Source: UBA8752 sp002172485
GTDB taxonomy: Bacteria; Bacteroidota; Bacteroidia; Flavobacteriales_D; Sanyastnellaceae
Length of the DNA stretch: 64,000 bases
Assembly: GCA_042089915.1 (NCBI GenBank)
Contig: JBELJZ010000003.1
Location: 124,001 to 188,000, forward strand
Direction of reading: 5' to 3'
A program made the position numbers and the translations under genes. This document shows, one piece after another, positions 1 through 8,694 of this stretch. The notes under the pieces were generated by a model. It searched no databases. It was not told the DNA's origin and saw nothing but the letters and a program-made list of their open reading frames with translations. Numbering within the stretch: the stretch's first letter is position 1; every line of letters starts with the position of its first letter.

Positions 1-365
1 CCCATGTACATGACGATGCCCAACCACATGAGCAGGTTGCCCAGGTACAACGGGTGTCGGCAAATGCTGTACATCCCAAGCGTATTCAACGACTCGGCCA
101 CTTGACCCTCCTTGGTGTTCCGACCTGAAGTTCCGCGTGGAGTATACCCCACGCACCATGCACGGACTGTCTGACCGGCCATGCCCACAGACAGGCAAAC
201 CAGCGGCCAGATCCACGTCCCATCCGGGGCAGCAGACATGACCGTCCATTCCACATGTCCCAGCAAGACCAGAGGAATGGCCCCGAAAAACAAGAGCAAA
301 GGCAAAAAGCTGCGCCAGCGGAACAGCCAGTTGCCCGACCGGTCCATTTCCTCAATGAGTGCCAT
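1..365 (-). CDS. Isoprenylcysteine carboxyl methyltransferase-like (ICMT/PEMT) membrane protein, 3' end off the window
   Basis: Reading the minus strand from the ATG at 365-363 gives an open frame that runs off the left edge, about 121 residues. It has two hydrophobic segments (roughly residues 16-33 and 40-57) and then the family hallmark MYSICRHPLYLGNLLMW near residues 99-115. In ICMT/PEMT-type methyltransferases this R-H-P-x-Y-x-G-N stretch lies in the S-adenosylmethionine site at the membrane face. The start overlaps the stop of the upstream adaptor gene by one base (TGATG), so it is probably translationally coupled and last in the export operon. The substrate cannot be told. The C-terminal half is missing from the window. 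Confidence 0.8.
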   Translation of the reverse strand, partial: MALIEEMDRSGNWLFRWRSFLPLLLFFGAIPLVLLGHVEWTVMSAAPDGTWIWPLVCLSVGMAGQTVRAWCVGYTPRGTSGRNTKEGQVAESLNTLGMYSICRHPLYLGNLLMWLGIVMYM

Positions 366-1468
366 CAGTCAAAAATGGGCTGATTCCAACGCTTGATGGA
401 GTCGCCTTCCGCCACGCCGGACAAGACCTCCACGGTCAATCCATCGGACAGACCGATTTCCAAATTCCGCCGCTCGAACTGCTGAGGGGAGGTTTGCACT
501 TCCACAAACGGCTTGGGGCCTTCGTATTGGACAAGCGCCTCGCTGATGGCCAACACCTGCTCCCGCTTGTCGAGCACCACGTCGGCGTTCGCACTGAATC
601 CCGCCCGGATGAAGTCCCCTTCGACGAGGGTCACCGCAGCCCGGATGTCAAATTGAACCGCGCCATTCTGCGGAATGCCCTTCGGAGAAATGTACTCCAG
701 CGTGGCATCGAACTTCCGTCCCGGCATGGCGCCGATGCTGAGGATAAGCGGAATGCCCACCCGCAGGTTTTCGATTTCGCTCTCGTCAATCTGGCCGCGG
801 AAAATCAAGTCGGTCATGTCGGCCACACTGGCGATGCTGGTGCCTTCGTTGAAAGTGTTCGCTTGGATGACCTGGTAACCGACCTCGACCGGTACGTCGA
901 GTACCATGCCGTTGACTGTGCTGGCGATCATCGTGTTGGAGGCCTCTCCCGCCCGGCTGGCGGCGCCCTCCTTCACGATGCGGAGGTTGTCTTCTGCGGC
1001 CAGCATCTCTTCCTTGGCCTGAAGGAACGACGTTTCAGACTGCTGGAAATCCTGCTCCGACACCACTCCCGAGGCGAGCAGCGATTCCTGTCGCTCAAAA
1101 TCCCGGCGGCTGTTCTCCAACGAAATCCGGCTCCGCTCGACCCGACTTTGGGCCGCAGCCAGTGCCGCCATGTCCGGGACAACGCGGACCCGAGCGAGCA
1201 CGGTGCCTTGAGAAACGGTGTCCCCCGCCTCCACATAGAGCTCATCTACAATGCCGCTGATTTGCGGCTTGATCAGGATTTCCTTTCGAGGTCCGATGGT
1301 CCCGGAGCTCACCGACTTCTTGATGATGTCCGCGACGTAAGGTGCCTCCACTCCGAAGCGGGCCTCCGGGGCCTGTTCCTTCTGGTAGAGGTCGTTCAAG
1401 GTGTAAGCCGCCCCGGCGATGACCAGGAGGACGAAGAGGAGCAGAAGCGTAACGCGGCCTTTCTTCAT
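365..1468 (-). CDS. HlyD/MacA-type periplasmic adaptor subunit of an ABC export system
   Basis: A 367-residue membrane-fusion protein. An N-terminal membrane anchor (about residues 5-24) is followed by a lipoyl/barrel-sandwich half (IKPQISGIVDELYVEAGDTV, about 66-85), an alpha-helical hairpin (about 105-165) and then the second lipoyl half and beta-barrel domains. In MacA-type systems the adaptor links the inner-membrane ABC permease to an outer-membrane channel. It lies 12 bases after a MacB-like permease in an operon of ATPase, permease, permease, adaptor and methyltransferase. No TolC-like gene is visible, so the channel would be encoded elsewhere. Substrate unknown. Confidence 0.88.
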   Translation of the reverse strand: MKKGRVTLLLLFVLLVIAGAAYTLNDLYQKEQAPEARFGVEAPYVADIIKKSVSSGTIGPRKEILIKPQISGIVDELYVEAGDTVSQGTVLARVRVVPDMAALAAAQSRVERSRISLENSRRDFERQESLLASGVVSEQDFQQSETSFLQAKEEMLAAEDNLRIVKEGAASRAGEASNTMIASTVNGMVLDVPVEVGYQVIQANTFNEGTSIASVADMTDLIFRGQIDESEIENLRVGIPLILSIGAMPGRKFDATLEYISPKGIPQNGAVQFDIRAAVTLVEGDFIRAGFSANADVVLDKREQVLAISEALVQYEGPKPFVEVQTSPQQFERRNLEIGLSDGLTVEVLSGVAEGDSIKRWNQPIFD

Positions 1469-1480
1469 GGGTTCAATTCA

Positions 1481-2749
1481 TCATCCTTCCGCACGAAGGG
1501 CCTCCACAGGTTTGATGGCCAAAGCTCGAATCGCAGGCAGGATGCCCGCGAAGATGGCCATCCCGAGGAGGATGCACAACACGGTGAGGACGGTTCCAAA
1601 ATCGATTTCGGGGTGGCGGAATACCCCGGCGTCTCCTCCGCCCTCGAGGTAGCCGTCGACCGCTTCCAACAGTCCGACGCCCAGCACCAGGCCGCACAGG
1701 CCAGCGAGGAAGGTGAGAAACAAGGTCTCGCCGATGATCTGGCAGAGGATCCGGACGGGCGTGGCACCCAAGCTCCGGCGAATGCCGAGCTCTTTCGTTC
1801 GCTCCTTGATGGAGATCAGCATGATGTTCGTGATGCCGATGACGCCGGCGAGGAGGGCCAGCGAACCAAACAACAGCGAGATGAGCCGCATGCCGGAGAA
1901 GAGCAATTCTGCCTTCTGGAACTCTTCCGCCATCGTCCAGCAGCCGATGGCCCGGGGATCATCGGGGTGGACACTGAGCCGTGACTTGATGAGCTGCTTG
2001 GTCGCTTCCTCGGCCTCTTCTGCATCGACGCCGTCCTTGATGAGCATGGACAACCAGCCCACCCGATCCCGGGTATTGAAGGCCTTGCCGAACGTGGTGA
2101 ACGGGATGTAGATGCTTTCGGCCTCATTCTGCGCGTCCTCATCATTGCCCTTCGGAGTGTAGACCCCGACCACACGGAACAGCACACCTTGAATCTGGAC
2201 GGTCTCTCCGAGGGGATTTTCTCCGAATTCAAACAGGATGTCTTGCACCCGGCTCCCAATGACACAGACCTTCCGTACCGCATCGAGGTCCGCCTGATTG
2301 AGGAACCGGCCGCTCGTGATGTTCATCGGCTTGACCTTTTGGTACTGCGCGATGGCGCCGCTCACATCAAAGGCCCCGCTTTGCTTGCCGTGGATGACGT
2401 TGTTGGTCCCCTGCCAACCACCCAGCTGGATTTCTGGGCACACCAAATCGAGGTGCTGCGTGTTGGCTTCCAACCACCTGACGTCATCGATGTCGAGCTC
2501 AAGCCCGCGTCCGCGCTGGTATCCCTTGTAAGGAATGCTCGTGCTCATGGTCCAAGCAAACATGCTGTTGGCCACATCGTTGCCCATGTCCGCCTTGACT
2601 CCGTTTTCAAGACCGCGGGCAGCACCTACCGTAATGATGATCATGAACAGGCCCCACCCCACCCCGAGTGCGGACAGGAAGGCACGCAGGGGATTCCGCA
2701 CGACCACTTGGACGAGTTCAATCAGCCGGTCGCGGTCGAGCCCCATCAT
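1481..2749 (-). CDS. MacB-like ABC transporter permease (first of two, FtsX/MacB_PCD type)
   Basis: 422 residues. An N-terminal membrane helix (about 20-42) is followed by a large periplasmic MacB_PCD domain (about 45-270) and three C-terminal helices with the FtsX core, including the ERTKELGIRRSLGATP motif (about 315-330) that is typical of MacB/LolCE permeases. The start overlaps the stop of the upstream permease by four bases (2746-2749). No ATPase domain is fused; the ATPase is separate at 3969-4688. Two non-identical permeases suggest a heterodimeric exporter of the MacB/LolCDE class. Substrate unknown. Confidence 0.88.
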   Translation of the reverse strand: MMGLDRDRLIELVQVVVRNPLRAFLSALGVGWGLFMIIITVGAARGLENGVKADMGNDVANSMFAWTMSTSIPYKGYQRGRGLELDIDDVRWLEANTQHLDLVCPEIQLGGWQGTNNVIHGKQSGAFDVSGAIAQYQKVKPMNITSGRFLNQADLDAVRKVCVIGSRVQDILFEFGENPLGETVQIQGVLFRVVGVYTPKGNDEDAQNEAESIYIPFTTFGKAFNTRDRVGWLSMLIKDGVDAEEAEEATKQLIKSRLSVHPDDPRAIGCWTMAEEFQKAELLFSGMRLISLLFGSLALLAGVIGITNIMLISIKERTKELGIRRSLGATPVRILCQIIGETLFLTFLAGLCGLVLGVGLLEAVDGYLEGGGDAGVFRHPEIDFGTVLTVLCILLGMAIFAGILPAIRALAIKPVEALRAEG

Positions 2750-3972
2750 TCGTAGCGGAGGGCTTCAATGGGACGAATGCGGACCGCCCGCAACGCGGGC
2801 ACCAGCCCGCTCAATGCGCCTGCCAACACCAGAACGACCAAGGCTGTCACCGTCACCCGCAGGTTGACCTCCGGGTCGGTGAAGTAGTCGTGCTGGGCAT
2901 AAGGCGCGGCATAGTTCAGCGTGGCGACACCGGCGATGAGACCAAGCGCTCCGGAAATGAGGGTCAAGCAGACCGCCTCGATGACGATGAGGGACAAAAT
3001 GCTCCCGGACGTCGCACCGAGGGCCTTGCGCACCCCAATCTCAACGGTGCGCTCCTTGACCACAATGGCCATGATGTTCGCTACTCCGATGGCCCCGGCG
3101 AGCAGGGTGAACCCACCAATGACCCAGATGAAGAGCCGGATGCCTTTGAAAATCCGATCGAACATGGCGTACTCCTCCTGGTTGTCCCGGACCCGCACGG
3201 CGCGCTGGTCCTCGGGGTGCACCGCATGCCGCAAGCGCAGGTCTCCGTCGATGGCGTCCACCATCGCGGTGGACGCCTCCAAATCCCGGTCTCCCGTGGA
3301 GAGCACCATGGAGCCGATGGCATCATTGCCCTGGAACAGGCGTTGCATCGTGGTCATGGGGATGTAAACCATGCTGTTGCCCCAGCGCCCATTCTTGGCG
3401 AAATGTCCGACGACGCGAAAGGTGATCCCGCGCAGGATGATGTATTCGCCGATGGGCGATCGCTGCTTGAAGAGTTCGTTGATCACATTCTCCCCAATCA
3501 CGCAAACCTTGGATTCCTTCTCCACATCGTCCTGGTGCAGCCAGCGCCCGCCCTCCAAAGGAATGAGGTCGAGTTCTGCGAAATCGGGCTCCACCCCCAT
3601 CAGCGGGTAGTTCCCCTGCTCATTCTTGTACTGGACGGTCGACCCCCACATGCTGAGGCGGCCCGAAACAGCCGGAGTCTCGACCACCTGTTCCGTCACC
3701 CGCTCCTCGTCTTCATCCCGGAGCTCGATGTAGCGGTTGGGTTGGCGCCCGCGATGGGCCAACGTCGTGGTGCCCGTCCGCACCCAGATGGTGTTTTTGG
3801 CCTCGTCGGCGAAGTCTTGCTCCACCCCATTCTGCAAACCGAAACCGAGGCCCTGCATCACCACGAGGATAAAAATGCCGAGGCCCACCGACAGGCCGGT
3901 CAGCGCCGTCCGCAAGGGGTTGGCGGTCACCGTGTGGGCAATCTCAATCCAGGTCTCGCGGTTGAACATCAA
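2746..3972 (-). CDS. MacB-like ABC transporter permease (second of two)
   Basis: 408 residues with the same architecture as the neighbouring permease: an N-terminal helix, a periplasmic domain of about 220 residues, and three C-terminal helices with the diagnostic ERTVEIGVRKALGAT motif (about 305-319). It overlaps the ATPase gene upstream by four bases (3969-3972) and the next permease downstream by four, so the three are co-translated. The pair has probably diverged from a duplication, as in LolC/LolE, and likely forms a heterodimer served by one ATPase. Direction is probably export or envelope trafficking, inferred from the adaptor gene downstream. Confidence 0.88.
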   Translation of the reverse strand: MMFNRETWIEIAHTVTANPLRTALTGLSVGLGIFILVVMQGLGFGLQNGVEQDFADEAKNTIWVRTGTTTLAHRGRQPNRYIELRDEDEERVTEQVVETPAVSGRLSMWGSTVQYKNEQGNYPLMGVEPDFAELDLIPLEGGRWLHQDDVEKESKVCVIGENVINELFKQRSPIGEYIILRGITFRVVGHFAKNGRWGNSMVYIPMTTMQRLFQGNDAIGSMVLSTGDRDLEASTAMVDAIDGDLRLRHAVHPEDQRAVRVRDNQEEYAMFDRIFKGIRLFIWVIGGFTLLAGAIGVANIMAIVVKERTVEIGVRKALGATSGSILSLIVIEAVCLTLISGALGLIAGVATLNYAAPYAQHDYFTDPEVNLRVTVTALVVLVLAGALSGLVPALRAVRIRPIEALRYE

Positions 3973-4688
3973 TCAGTAGAACCAGCGCCGTTGGCCGTGG
4001 GTTCGACGACGTCCCCGCTTCGCCCATCTTCGATGATGACCCCGTCGTGGAGGCGGATGGTGCGGTCGCATTTGGCGGCAATATCCGCCTCGTGGGTCAC
4101 GATGATCACAGTAATGCCGGAGCCATTGACCTCCCGCAACACCGACACCACATCTTGGGAGGTGCTGCTGTCGAGGGCACCGGTCGGCTCGTCGGCGAGG
4201 ATGACCCGGGGCTCCGTAATGAGGGCCCGGGCAATGGCCACCCGTTGCTTCTGTCCACCAGACAATTCAGACGGCAGGTGATCGGCACGGTCGTCCATGC
4301 CCATTTTGCCCAACATCTCCATGGCCCGCTTTTGCCGTTCGCGGCGGGGCACTTTCTGGTAGAACAATGGCAACGCCACATTCTCCACCGCCGTCTTGAA
4401 GGAAATCAAATTGAAAGACTGAAAGACGAAACCCAGAAAAAGGCTCCGATACCGTGCCGCCTGCTTCTCCGACAACCCCGACATGTCCACCCCGTCGAGG
4501 TCATACCCGCCGGAATCAAATCCATCGAGCAGACCGAGTACGTTGAGGAGCGTGGACTTCCCGGAGCCGGAAGACCCCATGATGGCGACCATCTCGCCTT
4601 GCTCGATGTTGAGGTCGATGCCCTTGAGGACGGGCAACGTCCCTCCTGCTAGGGGGTACGCTTTCTCGATTCCACGCAACGCAAGCAT
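3969..4688 (-). CDS. ABC transporter ATP-binding protein, LolD/MacB type
   Basis: 239 residues, a complete nucleotide-binding domain: Walker A GSSGSGKSTLLNVL (about 39-52), signature LSGGQKQRVAIARAL (about 141-155), Walker B with VILADEPTGALD (about 162-173) and the switch histidine in VTHEAD. These match the LolD/MacB/FtsE class that powers MacB-type permeases. It is the first gene of the export operon. A TACCTTCG promoter-like element ends four bases before its ATG. Confidence 0.93.
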   Translation of the reverse strand: MLALRGIEKAYPLAGGTLPVLKGIDLNIEQGEMVAIMGSSGSGKSTLLNVLGLLDGFDSGGYDLDGVDMSGLSEKQAARYRSLFLGFVFQSFNLISFKTAVENVALPLFYQKVPRRERQKRAMEMLGKMGMDDRADHLPSELSGGQKQRVAIARALITEPRVILADEPTGALDSSTSQDVVSVLREVNGSGITVIIVTHEADIAAKCDRTIRLHDGVIIEDGRSGDVVEPTANGAGSTD

Positions 4689-4692
4689 GCCG

Positions 4693-4700
4693 CGAAGGTA
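4693..4700 (-). promoter_or_regulatory. Promoter -7-like element for the export operon
   Basis: On the minus strand this reads TACCTTCG and ends four bases before the ATPase start codon. It matches the Bacteroidota -7 consensus TAnnTTTG at all but one defined position. The transcript would start at or next to the ATG. No clear -33 element seen. Confidence 0.5.
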
Positions 4701-4719
4701 GTGCCTCAGCCCACCGCAG

Positions 4720-5733
4720 TCACTCCTGTGTCAGGCAGCTTCCGTCGTCCGCGTTGGCTGCTGGATTGAACTCGATGTAAGCTGGGTCAGTGCACCCCTG
4801 AATGTCCCCGTCTTTCAAGCAACGGATGCTGAACCCATGTTCTGCGTAGACCGTACCGATGCTGTTGGACGACACCTCGTTGGAGGAATTGAACTGGCGC
4901 CACGTCGTTGTGCTCCAGTAATCGCCCAGTCCACCCGTGCCGTAGTAACTGCCTGAGGAGAATCGATAGCCGCCTGGACGGGCATCAAAGTCAAACTCGT
5001 TCGTTCCGGACGATGTACCATTCCAAAACAGGGACGACTTGAGCTTCAACCCAGGGTTCTCCCCCACATTGCTCAAGAGCGCATCCCATTCTTCATCACT
5101 CGGGACCTTCCACCCGGTTGGACACACATTGCGCTCGTCCAACATGGCGTGGGAATTGTACAGTCGCCCATAGTCCGCAATGTTGGCATCGTCGTCGCCC
5201 TGCACTGCCTGAACCCCATAACTCGTAGAAGTCGACCAGCTCACCGGCCCATAATTACCTGGGATGGAGTCGCCATTGGCATACTGCGCCGTACGCAGGT
5301 TCTCCGCAAACCAACATTGCCCCCCGATGTACGTCACGTTGTAAGAGTGCCCTCCGAATGCGACAGCCGTGCACGTCGGATCATAGGTCTCACAGCTCCC
5401 ATCGTCCACATTGGCTCCTGCATGGTACTCCGTGTAGGACGGGTCGGTGCATCCAGGCACAATGAGGACTGCACAAGATCCGTCGTCCACATTGGCCGCA
5501 GCGTCGTATTCGAAGTAGCCCTCATTCGTGCATCCCAGCACCATGCTCACCACATTCCCATTGGTCAATTCAATCTCGTACGAACCGTCGGGTTGAAGAA
5601 GAACAGTGTCCACATCCAATTCCACATAGGCAGCGGACAAAGCCTGAACATTGAAGACCTCACAGTCCGTTTGGGCACTCAAAAAAGAGATTCCAGCAAT
5701 CAAGCCGAAACAGAGGGTAAGGGCACGGGTCAT
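4720..5733 (-). CDS. Exported FISUMP-domain protein with DDGSC repeats
   Basis: 337 residues from the ATG at 5733. I prefer this to the longer frame from 5769 because it begins directly with a signal peptide (residues 1-20, ending FLSAQ). Three copies of a Cys-rich repeat of the form GCTDPxYxEYxxxANxDDGSC lie at about 68-87, 94-114 and 313-333. Between the second and third sits a FISUMP domain (about 125-307: GGQCWFAENLRT, YGRLYNSHAM, CPTGWKVPSDEEWDALL, DYWSTT, FSIRCLKD). Such domains occur on surface or secreted proteins of Bacteroidetes and Fibrobacteres; function unknown. No type IX sorting domain is evident, since the protein ends just after the third repeat. Its DNA looks slightly less G+C-rich than its neighbours. 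Confidence 0.85.
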   Translation of the reverse strand: MTRALTLCFGLIAGISFLSAQTDCEVFNVQALSAAYVELDVDTVLLQPDGSYEIELTNGNVVSMVLGCTNEGYFEYDAAANVDDGSCAVLIVPGCTDPSYTEYHAGANVDDGSCETYDPTCTAVAFGGHSYNVTYIGGQCWFAENLRTAQYANGDSIPGNYGPVSWSTSTSYGVQAVQGDDDANIADYGRLYNSHAMLDERNVCPTGWKVPSDEEWDALLSNVGENPGLKLKSSLFWNGTSSGTNEFDFDARPGGYRFSSGSYYGTGGLGDYWSTTTWRQFNSSNEVSSNSIGTVYAEHGFSIRCLKDGDIQGCTDPAYIEFNPAANADDGSCLTQE

Positions 5734-5748
5734 GTCCGAAGATTTTCT

Positions 5749-5756
5749 CCAAAATA
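5749..5756 (-). promoter_or_regulatory. Promoter -7-like element for the FISUMP gene
   Basis: Minus-strand TATTTTGG, one change from TAnnTTTG, 15 bases upstream of the ATG at 5733 in a locally A+T-rich gap of 74 bases. Confidence 0.35.
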
Positions 5757-5807
5757 GACCCAGACACATTCTGAAATAATCAACGGAGAGGATAATTCGA
5801 CAAGAGC

Positions 5808-7316
5808 CTATAATGACAGGCCTTGATTTGAAGAAGCTTGCAAAAAATCAATGGATGCACGCATTCTCGCCGATTGTTCAACATCACCATGCTGCGGAGG
5901 GACAGTCGCACGGAATGCGCTCAACCACTCCGTTTGGCGATTCGACAGCCCTGGCTCTGCCCGGAAATGAAGGGCTTGGCTGGCCGTCAGCAACTCGGAA
6001 GCCAGGACCTCCTGCGTACCCTGAATTACAGCCAACAACTGAAGGCCCGCATTGGCGCCCATGCTGACATGGTCCTCCTGGCCGTTGCTGCTGTCAATGG
6101 TGTCCACGCTGGCCGGCATGGCGCGCATCTTGTTGCGGGCCACGATGCTCGCCGCCGTGTATTGGACGATCATCAGGCCGCTGTCCAAACCGGGGTCGGT
6201 GGCGAGAAACGGTGGCAAACCACGGGTTCCGCTGAGCAGCTTGAAGATGCGGCGCTCCGACATGGTGCCCAATTCACTGGCGGCCACTTTCAGGTGATCC
6301 AGAATAACGGCGAGGGGCTCTCCGTGGAAGTTGCCCGCGCTGATGACTTCACCAGACTCCGGGAACAAAATGGGGTTGTCCGTGACGGCCGTGGCCTCCC
6401 CCTCCAATGTCGCAATGCCCTGGTCGATGGCTTGGCGCACCGCACCGTAGACCTGAGGGATGCAGCGGAAACTGTACGGGTCTTGCACCCATTCGTGGGT
6501 CTCCCGTAAAAAGGCGGCGCCGTCCAACCAGCGGCGCATCTCCCCGGCACTGGCCTGTTGGCCGGCGTGTTGCCGCAACGTGTGAACGGCCGGATGAAAT
6601 GGTGCATCCAACCCTTCGAACGCCGCCAGGCTCAAGCTGGCGATGCCATGCGCCTTTTGCCACAAGTACTCCAGTCGTTGGAGGCTGTGGGCCAGCAGCG
6701 CCGACATCATTTGCGTCCCGTTGATCAAGGCCAATCCCTCCTTGGGGCCCAGAGAAATGGGCGACCATCCCTTCTCCTGCAGCACCTCCATGGCCGGGCG
6801 GGTCACCCACTGGCCGTCCCCATCCTGTTGCATCAGCTCGCCTTCACCAAGCAGCGGCAAGCACATGTGGCTGAGTGGAGCCAGGTCGCCACTCGCTCCC
6901 AACGACCCTTGGCGTGGGACCACGGGCAACAGGTGGTGGTTGTAGAAATCGACCAAGCGATCCACCGTCTGCGGCTGAACGCCACTGTGGCCGCGAACCA
7001 GCCCGCACACCTTGAAAAGCAGCATCCAACGCACGACATCTGTCGGGAGAGGGTCCCCCAGTCCCGCAGCGTGGCTCCGAAGAATGTTGTCCTGCAATTG
7101 GTGCAATTGCGCCTCTTCTACCCGCACATTGGCCAGCTGCCCAAACCCAGTGTTGACGCCGTATACCGTCTTGCCGGAAGCCACAACTTCAAGCAGGAAG
7201 TCGTGGGCCCGTTCCACGTTGGCACGCGCTGATTCCGACAATGCAATGCGGTCCGCACGGTACAAGGCTTGCAGTTGGCTCCAAGATTGTTGGCCGGGTT
7301 GAAGGAGGTGGTCCAT
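5808..7316 (-). CDS. hutH: Histidine ammonia-lyase
   Basis: 502 residues from the ATG at 7316, close to the usual length of about 500-510. The frame extends further upstream, but that stretch overlaps the divergent M16 gene and looks non-homologous. The enzyme deaminates L-histidine to urocanate and ammonia, the first step of histidine degradation. The MIO prosthetic group forms from Ala-Ser-Gly at residues 141-143 in GSLGASGDLAPLSH, and the N-terminal YGVNTGFG motif (about 52-59) carries the catalytic tyrosine. No hutU, hutI or hutG is adjacent. A related tyrosine ammonia-lyase or aminomutase cannot be fully excluded from motifs alone. Confidence 0.9.
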   Translation of the reverse strand: MDHLLQPGQQSWSQLQALYRADRIALSESARANVERAHDFLLEVVASGKTVYGVNTGFGQLANVRVEEAQLHQLQDNILRSHAAGLGDPLPTDVVRWMLLFKVCGLVRGHSGVQPQTVDRLVDFYNHHLLPVVPRQGSLGASGDLAPLSHMCLPLLGEGELMQQDGDGQWVTRPAMEVLQEKGWSPISLGPKEGLALINGTQMMSALLAHSLQRLEYLWQKAHGIASLSLAAFEGLDAPFHPAVHTLRQHAGQQASAGEMRRWLDGAAFLRETHEWVQDPYSFRCIPQVYGAVRQAIDQGIATLEGEATAVTDNPILFPESGEVISAGNFHGEPLAVILDHLKVAASELGTMSERRIFKLLSGTRGLPPFLATDPGLDSGLMIVQYTAASIVARNKMRAMPASVDTIDSSNGQEDHVSMGANAGLQLLAVIQGTQEVLASELLTASQALHFRAEPGLSNRQTEWLSAFRATVPPQHGDVEQSARMRASIDFLQASSNQGLSL

Positions 7317-7324
7317 GGTGGCCA

Positions 7325-7332
7325 CGAATTTA
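7325..7332 (-). promoter_or_regulatory. Promoter -7-like element for hutH
   Basis: Minus-strand TAAATTCG, eight bases before the ATG at 7316. It supports 7316 as the hutH start, because the longer frame would place the element inside coding sequence. Confidence 0.42.
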
Positions 7333-7377
7333 CCCGGTGCACCCGCTATCTTGCTCCTCCATTCGGAAAACCGATTC

Positions 7378-8694
7378 ATGCGATTCACATTGACCCTGTG
7401 CCTCACGGCCATTCTCGGGAGCCTTTCCGCCCAGCGGGCCCCGATTGAATTCGAGGAATACGACCTCAAGAACGGGCTTCACGTCATCCTTCACGAAGAC
7501 CACAGCGCCCCCATTGTGGCCGTCTCCGTAATGTACCATGTGGGCTCCAAGAACGAAGACCCCAACCGCACCGGCATGGCCCACTTCTTTGAGCACCTGC
7601 TCTTCGAAGGTTCCGACAACATCGGACGCGGCGAATTCTTCAAGTACATCCAGAACGCCGGCGGCCAGAACAACGCCAACACCTCCAACGACCGCACGTT
7701 CTATTATGAAGTATTGCCGTCCAACCAACTCGAGTTGGGCCTGTGGCTGGAGAGCGAGCGCATGATGCACGCCCGGGTCGAGAAAATCGGCATCGAGACG
7801 CAGCGTGAAGTCGTGAAGGAAGAGCGCCGCCAGCGGGTGGACAACCAGCCCTACGGCAACCTCATCGAGGAGACCATGAAGCGCGCCTACACCGAGCACC
7901 CCTACCGGTGGCCCGTCATCGGATCCATGGCCCACCTCAATGCCGCGGAGGACCAGGAGTTCACTGACTTCTACGAGACCTTCTACGTCCCGAACAACGC
8001 GGTGCTGTCCATCGCAGGGGACTTTGACCGCAAGGACCTCAAGAAGATGATCGAAGCCTACTTCGGCCCCGTTCCGCGCGGAACGAATGACATCCCCCGC
8101 CCGACCATCGAGGAGCCCTACAAGGTGACGGAAGTGCGCGACACCATCTGGGGCGATGACCAATTGCCGCTGGTCTTGATGGCCTACCCCATTCCGGCGG
8201 AGGGCACGCCAGACTACTATGCCGTGGACCTGCTCAACACAGTCCTGAGTGGTGGACAATCCAGCCGCCTGAACCGCGCCGTGGTGGACGAGCAGGAACT
8301 CGCCGTCTTCTGTGGCGCCTTCAGCTTCGGCCTCGAAGACCCCGGACAAACCATCGCCTACGCCGTGGCCAACATTGGCACCGACCCCTCCGAGGTGGAG
8401 GCCGCCATGGTGGCGGAGATTGACCGGATCAAGGAATCCGGCATCACGGACGCTGAATTGGACAAGCTCAAAAACCAGACCGAAAGCGGGTTTGTACAGA
8501 GCAATGGCACGATGCGTGGCATCGCAGAATCCCTCGCCAACTACCACATGTACTACGGCGACGCCAACCTGATCAACAACGAGATCGACCGCTACATGGC
8601 GGTCACCGCGGAGGACATCCAGCGCGCCGCCCGCGACTACTACAACCACGACCGCCGTGTCGTCCTCTACTTCTTGAACGAGAACGCCCAATGA
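7378..8694 (+). CDS. M16 family zinc metallopeptidase, catalytic subunit, exported
   Basis: 438 residues from the ATG at 7378, directly followed by a signal peptide (1-19, ending SLSAQ). The inverted zinc motif HFFEH at residues 69-73, in GMAHFFEHLLFEG, and the third ligand glutamate about 75 residues later (EVVKEERRQ, about 144-152) identify an active pitrilysin/processing-peptidase family member. Its stop overlaps the start of the next M16 gene by four bases. Such tandem pairs usually form a heterodimer with one catalytic and one non-catalytic subunit, here probably periplasmic. Confidence 0.9.
   Translation: MRFTLTLCLTAILGSLSAQRAPIEFEEYDLKNGLHVILHEDHSAPIVAVSVMYHVGSKNEDPNRTGMAHFFEHLLFEGSDNIGRGEFFKYIQNAGGQNNANTSNDRTFYYEVLPSNQLELGLWLESERMMHARVEKIGIETQREVVKEERRQRVDNQPYGNLIEETMKRAYTEHPYRWPVIGSMAHLNAAEDQEFTDFYETFYVPNNAVLSIAGDFDRKDLKKMIEAYFGPVPRGTNDIPRPTIEEPYKVTEVRDTIWGDDQLPLVLMAYPIPAEGTPDYYAVDLLNTVLSGGQSSRLNRAVVDEQELAVFCGAFSFGLEDPGQTIAYAVANIGTDPSEVEAAMVAEIDRIKESGITDAELDKLKNQTESGFVQSNGTMRGIAESLANYHMYYGDANLINNEIDRYMAVTAEDIQRAARDYYNHDRRVVLYFLNENAQ

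Noticed and set aside
359..1984. 541-residue plus-strand open frame opposite the adaptor and permease genes
   Set aside because: Shadow of the real minus-strand genes; low-complexity His/Arg/Asp-rich translation typical of antisense frames in G+C-rich DNA.
2668..4281. 537-residue plus-strand open frame opposite the permease and ATPase genes
   Set aside because: Antisense to two well-supported ABC genes with intact motifs; no recognisable domain.
5734..5807. A+T-rich gap searched for a small RNA or terminator
   Set aside because: Only weak four-base stems near the hutH stop; nothing beyond a possible promoter element.
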